A stretch of 64,000 nt of DNA from Sipunculus nudus (Eukaryota; Annelida; Sipuncula; Golfingiida; Sipunculidae). A model generated the notes under the pieces. The model was not told the DNA's origin, did not search any database, and worked only from the letters and a program-made list of their open reading frames with translations. This document shows, in pieces, positions 57,801 through 64,000 of the stretch. The first letter of the stretch is position 1. Every line of letters starts with the position of its first letter. The DNA lies in assembly GCA_026874595.1 (NCBI GenBank), contig CM049310.1:32927558-32991557 (forward strand). Reading direction: 5' to 3'. Position numbers and translations under genes: made by a program.

Positions 57801-60434
57801 GTGTTAACATATGTTAATTTGAAATATGTATTTTACTGGCAATAACAGGAGCAGACGAGAATCTCGACCCGGGCGAGAAAGCTCCGAGAGGCCGCCATAA
57901 TGTTTCTGAACCCCCAGATGTTGATGCTCTGCCTCGGTGGGGCCATCAGGAACGGCTCTGGTATCGTCTGGGCTTATAACATCAGGAACTTCTTCTCACA
58001 GTATCATCCAGGGACATCCGTAAGCTCCCCTTATAGGCCCTAAAGTAAATGACGGAGAAAGTTAGATGAAAGTTAACTGAAGAGAGAAAGCGGCACGTTT
58101 TGATAACATTTTGTAATAAGATACATCTTATATAACTTGGCACATGTGCGATAATTAATGACGCGTTCACCTATAATATATTAGAATAAAACCAACACCA
58201 TATACCCTTCAAACTATTTCTGAAATGCAAACAAAATTTCTTGAAAGAAATACCCGAGCGGCATGAACGGCTCGGGCTTCGGTAAATTTAAACTGAAAAT
58301 CATGATTCAAACTTTCAATGCAGGGTTCAAAATTGACTCATTAACCAATTTTTTCCCCTTTTAATGTAATCACCATTTCCGATGTAAAAATATTTCAACT
58401 ATATAAAGTATGATGAAGAAATACAAACCGTTGGGCAAACGGAAATTTTCAGATTGAATCATGGATGTCCTGGATACCTCTAATTTTCGGGTCAATCGGT
58501 GCTTTTGGAGGTGGCGCACTATCGGACAAATTATCAGCCAATCGAGGGCCGCGTGGTCGTCTCATAGTGTTGATTGGCTGCCTGGTACGTATAATCATGC
58601 ATAATACATAAGTTTCTTTAATATTCTCGTTAATCATCTGCGAAGATAAAGTTATTGTTTTCGGCACGTAATGTATGTGCAAATGGTGGGGTGAGGAGGG
58701 GTTGGGTCCCCGCAAATCCCCCACATAACAATTAAATGAACATGTATATTTTTGGTGTATGGTATGTATATGTCAAGGCCCAGATTGCGATCTGGACGGA
58801 TCTTAGATCTGTCCAGCCCAAATTCATATCGCAGTTCAGGCCGGCCCAAACTGCGATCGCGATCCAGGCTGTCCAGATCTTAGATCCGTCCAGCCCAGAT
58901 TGCGATCGCAGTTTAGTCCGGCCCAGATTGAGATCCTGTCTTTCTTGCTTCAGGATCCCAATCTGGGCTGGACAGATCTGATCTGTCCAGCCGAGATTGA
59001 GATCCTAAACTTGACCGGCCCATATTGCGATCCATGCTTTTATTAAAGCCCATGTATGTCATAAATCCCAGGTAATTATTATAAACTTAACCTTGAGGCT
59101 ATCATCTAAATATTATACTTTCACCCATCATGTATCTTTTAAAAAATCAATATGTTTTTATAAACCTTAAAAGTATGTATCATATATTTGTTACCTGTAG
59201 CTGTTCTGTTTGACTCATTATTGGATTTGGTCTGATTAATTAGTTACCTATTCATGGTGCCTGGAATCCTGTGATCTTTCCATGTGCTTCAATAAACTGA
59301 CTGATTGATCCACTGTAAACACAGTTTTATAAGTATGATAAATGAACTTTGCTTTAAAAAGACTTTACTTTTTTATGAATATGTATTTATTTTGGGGAAA
59401 TGGAACCATGCAGTACCAAATGAGTTGGTAAAACATCCACTATTTCACTCCTGTGATAGTAAAAGCATGGATCGCAATATGGGCTGGTCAAGTTTAGGAT
59501 AACAATCTCGGCTGGCAAATCTTAGATCTGTCCAGCCCAGATTGCAATCCTGAACCAATAAAGACGGGATTGCAATCTGGGCCGGACTAAACCGCGATCG
59601 CAATCTGGGCTGGACGGATCTAAGATCTGGCCAGCCTGGATCGCGATCGCAGTTTGGGCTGGCCGGAACTGCAATCGCAATTTGAACTGGACAGATCTAA
59701 GATCCGTCCAGATCTTGATCTGGGCCTTTACATATATATAAACTTAGTCATGAATGCACGGTAACACAGTCATTCAATTTGGTGAAATGCTCACAAACAA
59801 TTAGGCCTTATCACAGCATTGGCTTTTATTTCAATTATTAATAACATCACATGTAACATGTTTTCATCATTTCGTATGAAACCCGTTTTTATCACGTGAC
59901 GTCACTGAGCATGATGATGTCAGACGCTGTGTGCAGCTTAGTGCAAGGTAACTGCAGGTTAGTCAGCATGCAACATGATGCTGGGGTTGAATTTTACTAT
60001 TATCTCTTGCTGCTTTTTTCCAGTTAATCAGCGCACCTTTCCAGATGGGAACAATATACCTGCCGATGCCCTGGGCTTTCATCAGTCATATACCAGCTCT
60101 TATGTTCGGGGAAATGTGGATCGGCGTGTGTGCCGCCATTGTGATCAGTTTCGTTCCACCTGGACTTACAACTTCCGCCATCGCTGTTTATTTCTTTATC
60201 ATACGAATTATTGGCGGGAATATGAACTTGTTTGTCACTCCCATCAGACGTGCTCTAGATCTGAGGACTGCGCTTTTGATTACGTTTCCTGGGCTCTACG
60301 TCATCGGAGCTGTGATCTTCGTCATTACTTTCTTCCTAGTTCCTCGATCAGGCTCAAATTACGAGGTTGCTAAAGAAAACCCGAACAACGGCAATCATGC
60401 AGAACTAAGTACTAAAAAAATTGAAAAAGATTAA
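44864..60434 (+). CDS. Spinster-like MFS transporter, copy C (complete, 9 exons)
   Basis: Join of 44864-44967, 47919-48074, 50638-50762, 51939-52080, 53282-53336, 54839-55060, 57849-58019, 58453-58584 and 60024-60434: 1518 nt, 505 residues, no internal stop; all splice sites GT-AG with the same phases as copy B. Layout is as in B: short N-terminus, TM1, Cys-bearing loop with sequons, TM2-TM6 ending VREPKRG, central loop, TM7-TM12 with GGGALSDKLSANRGPRGR, polar tail. It also has N-V for the TM1 Asp-Arg pair, Ser for the TM4 Glu, and SELQNINRK in the TM2-3 loop. The protein is close to B (about 92% in the last exon) and the open frame is clean, so both look functional. Likely a membrane transporter of amphiphilic or small organic molecules; the substrate cannot be read from sequence. 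Confidence 0.9.
45026..45090. mobile_element. Hairpin element, copy C version
   Basis: Diverged counterpart of 11909-11981, flanked by GTCCAATA on both sides (about 45012-45020 and 45094-45101). Still foldable: CTTCCTTTCAG-CCGGTCTGGCTCC against GGAGCGACACCGCGCTCAGAGAAAG. Confidence 0.5.
45403..45431. repeat. (ATT)n microsatellite
   Basis: ATT tract at the place that matches 16538-16576 in copy B. Confidence 0.85.
47919..48074 (+). CDS. Copy C exon 2
   Basis: 156 nt after CTTTCAG, donor GTAAGT. Nearly identical to B exon 2; the few changes include NTT for NIT (sequon kept) and TAL for TVA. Confidence 0.9.
48113..48345. repeat. Dispersed repeat, copy 2 of 3
   Basis: CCCAATCACCTATCTGACC, ATATCACCGCACACAAGCTG, CAACAAGGGCATCTGGC and ATATATGCAACCTGCCACC in order, matching 60962-61225. 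Confidence 0.65.
49005..49215 (-). repeat. SINE-like repeat with tRNA-like head (minus strand)
   Basis: On the minus strand: GGACAGTCGAGTGATAAACA (A-box-like region), AGTTTGATCCCGG (B-box-like), AGAGTGGGTTGAAGTGG, then GGTTTTCTCCGTGTCC and the CCACCCTTCCC tail. Best preserved of the three copies. No functional cloverleaf. Confidence 0.55.
50638..50762 (+). CDS. Copy C exon 3 (TM2)
   Basis: 125 nt after TTTTATAG, donor GTACGA, phase 2 to 1. Ends SISGIPMG as in B. Confidence 0.88.
50763..51938 (+). other. Copy C intron 3
   Basis: 1.18 kb, lacking the tandem repeat found in B. Shares ATTCCGAATATTCCA...ATTAATATGAATATG with B near 51645. A GC-richer patch at 51420-51590 has no match in B. Confidence 0.7.
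51939..52080 (+). CDS. Copy C exon 4
   Basis: 142 nt after ATTGTAG, donor GTGAGT. Encodes SELQNINRK, TM3 and the start of TM4 with the conserved Arg. Confidence 0.88.
52081..53281 (+). other. Copy C intron 4
   Basis: 1.2 kb of AT-rich sequence, partly co-linear with intron 4 of B. No element recognised. Confidence 0.7.
53282..53336 (+). CDS. Copy C exon 5 (TM4 micro-exon)
   Basis: 55 nt after TTTTTTTCAG, donor GTAAAA. Encodes FSAGCTPFAASLIADYYTE; Ser at the TM4 Glu position as in B. Confidence 0.85.
53951..54679 (+). mobile_element. Candidate solo LTR
   Basis: About 730 bp bounded by TGTTACAG at both ends. Inside is a strong hairpin (ACACGGGC-GTA-GCCCGTGT, about 53979-53997), a TATA-box-like GGTATATAAAGGGG near 54225, and a downstream AATAAA near 54597. 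This U3-R-U5-like order is what an LTR would show. The end structure is ambiguous: the TGTTACAG repeats could be a target duplication or element ends, so another mobile element is possible. Absent from copy B. Confidence 0.4.
54762..54802. repeat. (TA)n microsatellite
   Basis: About 20 TA units 36 nt upstream of the exon 6 acceptor of C. Confidence 0.95.
54839..55060 (+). CDS. Copy C exon 6 (TM5-TM6)
   Basis: 222 nt after TTTTCCAG, donor GTCGGT, phase 0. RGAALGFLNWGIYLGYS, GWRAVYFIAGAPGI and VREPKRG as in B. Confidence 0.9.
55061..57848 (+). other. Copy C intron 6 (2.8 kb)
   Basis: Carries one GC-rich insert (about 55276-56239). The rest, 56250-57840, is the uninterrupted counterpart of the B backbone and preserves the empty sites of the three B insertions. 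Confidence 0.75.
55276..56239. mobile_element. GC-rich terminal-inverted-repeat element, C only
   Basis: Left end near CAGGTCACAACCCACCGT, right end the rough complement of GTGGTCCCAACCCGCCGTAC. The interior is packed with CGTAC, GCACGT and ACTTGCAAGT words and G13 tracts, unlike the AT-rich surroundings. TTA occurs next to both ends, which would suit a PIF/Harbinger-type target, but the match is loose. The overlapping open frames on both strands (55304-55901) are composition artefacts. Confidence 0.5.
57849..58019 (+). CDS. Copy C exon 7
   Basis: 171 nt after AATAACAG, donor GTAAGC, phase 0. The TM7 segment reads NGSGIVWAYN where A and B have NGAGIVWAYN. Confidence 0.9.
58020..58452 (+). 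other. Copy C intron 7
   Basis: 433 bp, phase 0, half the length of the B counterpart. Nothing recognised. Confidence 0.75.
58453..58584 (+). CDS. Copy C exon 8
   Basis: 132 nt after ATTTTCAG, donor GTACGT. Encodes TM8 and LSDKLSANRGPRGR. Confidence 0.9.
58585..60023 (+). other. Copy C intron 8 (1.4 kb)
   Basis: Two thirds of it is the foldback element at 58775-59728. The last ~200 bp (ATCACGTGACGTCACTGAGC onward) aligns with B. Confidence 0.75.
58775..59728. mobile_element. Foldback element with modular GATC-rich arms
   Basis: Arms 58775-59045 and 59457-59728 are reverse complements; the spacer is about 410 bp of ordinary AT-rich DNA. Outer ends AAGGCCCAGAT. Each arm is itself built from repeated short modules: GGCCCAGATTG, GCGATCGCA, GACGGATCTTAGATC and CTGTCCAGCC, many of them self-complementary. 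Absent from copy B. No coding frame. A target duplication is not clear because the flanks are TATATG-like simple sequence. Confidence 0.75.
60024..60434 (+). CDS. Copy C exon 9 (terminal)
   Basis: 411 nt including TAA, after CTTTTTTCCAG. TM9 end to TM12, then the tail SNYEVAKENPNNGNHAELS and a short basic end. Confidence 0.93.
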   Translation, partial: LISAPFQMGTIYLPMPWAFISHIPALMFGEMWIGVCAAIVISFVPPGLTTSAIAVYFFIIRIIGGNMNLFVTPIRRALDLRTALLITFPGLYVIGAVIFVITFFLVPRSGSNYEVAKENPNNGNHAELSTKKIEKD

Positions 60435-60514
60435 ATTGGTATATTTAAAATATTAAATGTACATATACCCTTGTCAAAATATATAACCCGTACATACAAA
60501 AAAAAATATGCATG

Positions 60515-60536
60515 TATATATATATATATATATATA
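60515..60536. repeat. (TA)n microsatellite
   Basis: About 11 TA units in the putative 3' UTR of C. Confidence 0.9.
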
Positions 60537-60613
60537 GACATTAATCAGGCTCAATATGACATGTATGTATGCTCGCTTATTGTTAATACACGTGTATGTG
60601 TGTCTGTGTACAA

Positions 60614-60617
60614 ATAT

Positions 60618-60691
<74 letters not shown>
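60614..60691. repeat. (TA)n microsatellite
   Basis: About 38 TA units with one AA interruption, in the 3' region of C and absent at the B counterpart. Confidence 0.95.
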
Positions 60692-60695
<4 letters not shown>

Positions 60696-60750
60696 CGGAA
60701 TGCCATGATGTTCTTTTATAGGACTCGGCTCGGTAGTACTCTTGCTGGTA

Positions 60751-60756
60751 AATAAA
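60751..60756 (+). terminator. Possible polyadenylation signal (AATAAA), copy C
   Basis: AATAAA about 320 nt after the stop, in a block (GACTCGGCTCGGTAGTACTC just before) conserved behind copy B, where the hexamer reads AATACA. Confidence 0.35.
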
Positions 60757-60961
60757 CTCTATTTGCATAATGCTGTATCATTTTATAAACATTCTTGTCT
60801 AGATGTCAACGTTGGAGACTTGGTGATATTATATCTCTGTAAACTCGATCGTTAGGAATATTTATTAAAACTTCTTCATTTGTTTTATTGTGTAGACCTA
60901 AACACACGCGCGCGTCAAGCGTCATATCTGGAAAATGTCGCTTCAGTCTATTTATCGTAAG

Positions 60962-61225
60962 TGACCCAATCACCTATCTGACCTAATCCCTTAGAGCTTT
61001 TATATGAAAATATAGGCCAGAAAACGTGAATATCACCGCACACAGGCTGCTTGTTGTGTTAATATCAACGTGTACATAATATGTTGGGCCCGCTAAAATA
61101 ATCAAAACAAATTAATTCAACAAGGGCATCTGGCAGCAAGTAAGACAAGCGATGCAGAGCTCTGCAAACGGCGTTTTGCAAGGAGTGCCCTTTCTTCCTC
61201 CGCATATATGCACCCTACCACCTTA
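60962..61225. repeat. Dispersed repeat, copy 3 of 3
   Basis: CCCAATCACCTATCTGACC to GCACCCTACCACC, the longest copy. It is the counterpart of 39293-39510 by duplication and a relative of 48113-48345 by transposition. Confidence 0.65.
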
Positions 61226-62734
61226 AGTATAACATGTTTTTTTCGGTTTGTCAACATTGCTGTGTTTACATATATGATGTTGATAAACATGTTCATAATC
61301 CTTCACGAGGGCATTATAAGAACTTTTCACAACCAAAATTAACCTTAGATCATTAATATAAACACACAGGAAACCAGAAAACACATATTCTTTTTCAAAA
61401 GGTTGGTGAATGCCTGGCAAATCAAAGCAAAACAGAAGTGCGCGCGCGTCACGCGTCAGCAATCGCTCCTTCAGGAAGCAATTTTACCCCGTGTGAATCC
61501 CTGATAATGACATAACATTACAGAGGGTTTCAAACCCAAGCACATATCTTAACTGCGGGTAAAACCTTTGTAATAAGTTATTCGATTCTAACTATTGATG
61601 TATATGTGGATAGAAAACGTGCTGCAACGCAACACAAATATATTAATATCATGAAGAATGCCGATTGAGTTCTGTCATATTCAGAACATGTTTGGTCACA
61701 AAAAGAGAATTTCTTGCATACAAATAATGCCTATAATATTTGTTTTAACAAATATAACTAAAATACAAAAGGTGCTGAATTAAAGCTATCAAATTTGACG
61801 AGTGTCGTGTGCGTTGTAGCCACGTTAATGCGTTTTGAATATGACGCGAGCCGCACGCGTGGTCGGTTTGGGCTTTTAGGACAGACCTACCGAAAGACAC
61901 ATGGATTGACGCAACGCAAAATAATTGTATAGCTAGGCCTAGGGCCTACATGTGGTGGAAAAATGTTTGTTGAGGCCTACGAGATAAAGCCTTCCAAGAT
62001 CTACGGACAAACACAATAGAGCCGATACGTTAAACCATACCTGAGATATTTGCATGAATGTACCCCATGAAAATGCGGTTGTAGGTGGCGCCATCATACT
62101 TTAGTGCGAGAAAGCCACCAAAATATATGGACGTGCAAAAGTCCAAACAACTCCACGTGTCACACCACTCCCAAAATAAGTGTGATTTACATACAGGGCC
62201 GACAATTTAATCGCCACGCGTAACGATTGTAGGTGGGGCCACCCAGTCATGTATATAAGAATTTGAAATAAAGCTACCCAAAATCTAGGATCATTCGATA
62301 TTTCTCGCCAATACATGTCCAACCTCTCCTGGGATATAGCCTAAAAATGAGGCTAAGGAACTTTCGCTCAAAACAGTGAACACCACTACAATGTAGATCC
62401 TAAACTATGAATGACACTTGCGATATTTTGAGTGGGAGTGTTTAAATATAGTACGAGTGAGTACGCATAATTAGTTTACGGAAGCAACATCAACAAAAAA
62501 AGTAAAATACTTCTTTTATAAGGCAAACGGTATCAGGTTAACTGTTTCGGTATAAGGTCTACATGCCTATTCACGGTAGCGGAACCCAGTTATTCGTAAT
62601 TAATTTTCATTTTTTATATATCTTTTTCCCCAAGCAATTAAATTATTAATGTATCTACAGTTAACTGCATTCTAATTCATAGGTTAAGGATATTAACGAA
62701 CAGCCCTGTAATTAAATTTTTCTAAACTGAAGGA

Positions 62735-62830
62735 GGGAGTCTTTCCGGATCTCACGGCCCTCGGCTAATACTCGAACTCACGACCTGTGCTCTGTTGAGT
62801 TCGGTGCGCTGCCTGGATAATGGAAGCCGG
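62735..62830 (-). repeat. tRNA-like SINE fragment
   Basis: On the minus strand: CAGGCAGCGCACCGAACTC, AGAGCACAGGTCGTGAGTTC then GAGTATTAGCC. The GAGTTCGAGT part is B-box-like and the upstream part reads like a tRNA D-to-anticodon region. Different family from the other three SINE-like copies. No acceptor-stem pairing, so not a tRNA gene. Confidence 0.45.
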
Positions 62831-63268
62831 TAAAATGTTTAACATGAGACTTGAACATATCAATTATATTACCATGAGGATTACGATAAAACAATGCTAA
62901 TTTGCAAGTTATGAACGTAGATACGTATTTTCACCATATAGATATCAACATGTTACAAACGATTGAATGTTTTGCTTTCCAGTTAATATCCAAATTTTGA
63001 AGAAATATATCGGTAAATATTATAGCCAGCCACGCGTGAACCCCAACCCTCTGAAGTTTGACTATAAGTTATGCAAAAAACATTTAAGAGAACAGTAGTT
63101 GAGGAAGAGAAAATCCTCAAGTTTTTTATGAAAGGTGCCTCAAAGCGTCTTCTTTACATTGCATATTGTACTTGTAATTAACCAAATGAACATGATGCAT
63201 GAAATTTAAAAACAACAAATATTTATATTTCTTATAGGCTGAAAATATATTGCGTATAAGGTAATTAA

Positions 63269-63269
<1 letters not shown>

Positions 63270-63313
<44 letters not shown>
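63270..63313. repeat. (TA)n microsatellite
   Basis: About 21 TA units. Confidence 0.95.
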
Positions 63314-63317
<4 letters not shown>

Positions 63318-63799
63318 TAAAATATCATGCTATTCAATGCTGTCCTTCGCCCAATGAGCGCCAGTGGTCGACATCAAATATCAAGCTGTACATTGTACAT
63401 ATACAACATTGTACATATACAATATCAGTGTAACATGCAAGGTTTATATAATAGTAACAGGCACAAAAAATATCACGCTGTACAATGCATGTATCATAAA
63501 TATTAATTTATTCAGATAAATATTATCCATACATGTAGTTCCCAAAATGTTACCTCAGGTAACAGACATTGAAAATTTACTAATATCTAATAAAAGATCC
63601 ACTAACTAATATCCAATATGTAATATCTGATAACAGACTTACAGGATTGCATTGCTACTAAATGTATCAGTGATGCTGTTTCTACCAAATCAATGCAGGT
63701 TTCATAATATTGAAACCTAAATTTATATAATATCTAGTAACAGGTTTGCATTGTTAATAAATCCTTTCAGGTGTTTACGAGTTACAGATTATAACACCT

Positions 63800-63804
<5 letters not shown>

Positions 63805-63852
<48 letters not shown>
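63805..63852. repeat. (TA)n microsatellite
   Basis: About 23 TA units near the window end. Confidence 0.95.
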
Positions 63853-63856
<4 letters not shown>

Positions 63857-64000
63857 TAGCTAGTTAACGACTTGTATATATTACTTAATCGGCAAGTACC
63901 GCTGTTTGAAACAAATCGAGTCGTATTAATTCTATTTTACAAGAAAGTTATAGCTGATATCAAATATGTAACAACTGGTAAAATACTTGAGTCATGGGTT

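Larger units (their letters stand above)
60435..62570. other. 3' flank of copy C, homologous to 38972-40905
   Basis: Shares ordered blocks with the copy B flank up to GTACGAGTGAGTACGCATAAT near 62453 and GCATACATGCC-like sequence near 62560. Contains two TA microsatellites. No gene. Confidence 0.65.
62571..64000. other. Downstream intergenic region
   Basis: No gene. Holds a tRNA-like SINE fragment, two TA microsatellites and a loosely repetitive stretch (63370-63740) in which TGTACA(T/A)-rich and TAATATCTAGTAACAG-like words recur. Confidence 0.6.

Overview
The window is animal nuclear DNA: AT-rich, intron-rich, GT-AG spliced, and packed with microsatellites, MITE-like foldback elements, tRNA-derived SINE-like repeats and retrotransposon pieces. 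The style of repeats (tandem ~300-340 bp degenerate repeats, Mag-like and DIRS-like retroelements, a SINE with a C-rich conserved 3' domain) and the gene family suggest a mollusc, perhaps a bivalve, or another lophotrochozoan. That placement is inference; no marker gene settles it.

The only host genes I can support are three tandem, same-strand copies of one major-facilitator transporter gene of the spinster (Spns/SLC63) type. Copy A (3170-5042) enters the window already begun and shows only its last three exons. Copy B (11747-38971) and copy C (44864-60434) are complete. Each has nine coding exons of identical lengths (104, 156, 125, 142, 55, 222, 171, 132, 411 nt), identical intron phases, and predicts 505 residues. 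B and C also share promoter-proximal sequence, much intron sequence and about 2 kb of 3' flank, so they are a recent segmental duplication (about 11.6-40.9 kb against 44.7-62.6 kb). A is more diverged. Single bases, not whole open frames, carry the signal here: the genes were assembled by reading splice sites around short conserved segments.

Almost all the length difference between B and C is transposon insertion, and each copy acts as the empty-site control for the other. Intron 6 of B holds three separate insertions: a foldback element with an 8-bp flanking repeat (28341-29214), a DIRS-like gag fragment (about 29296-30720), and a 4.79-kb Mag-like Ty3 LTR retrotransposon in antisense orientation (31466-36255; 202-bp LTRs, 5-bp target duplication GTAAT). 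Intron 1 of B has grown by about 5 kb of repeats, intron 3 by a ~340-bp tandem repeat, and intron 8 by a GTTTCGG-rich element. Copy C instead carries a candidate solo LTR in intron 5, a GC-rich terminal-inverted-repeat element in intron 6 and a striking modular foldback element in intron 8. The B-C spacer contains a broken hAT transposase split by a TA microsatellite, a small pogo-like MITE inside another TA tract, and a foldback element that ends just upstream of the copy C promoter.

The most interesting biological point is in the proteins. Both complete copies lack the acidic residues that the spinster family uses for proton coupling. The TM1 Asp-Arg pair is Asn-Val, and the TM4 Gly-Glu-Ala is Phe-Ser-Ala, while the TM4 Arg is kept. 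The TM2-TM3 loop signature is also changed. The reading frames and splice sites are intact, which argues for a paralog group with an altered transport mechanism rather than for decay.
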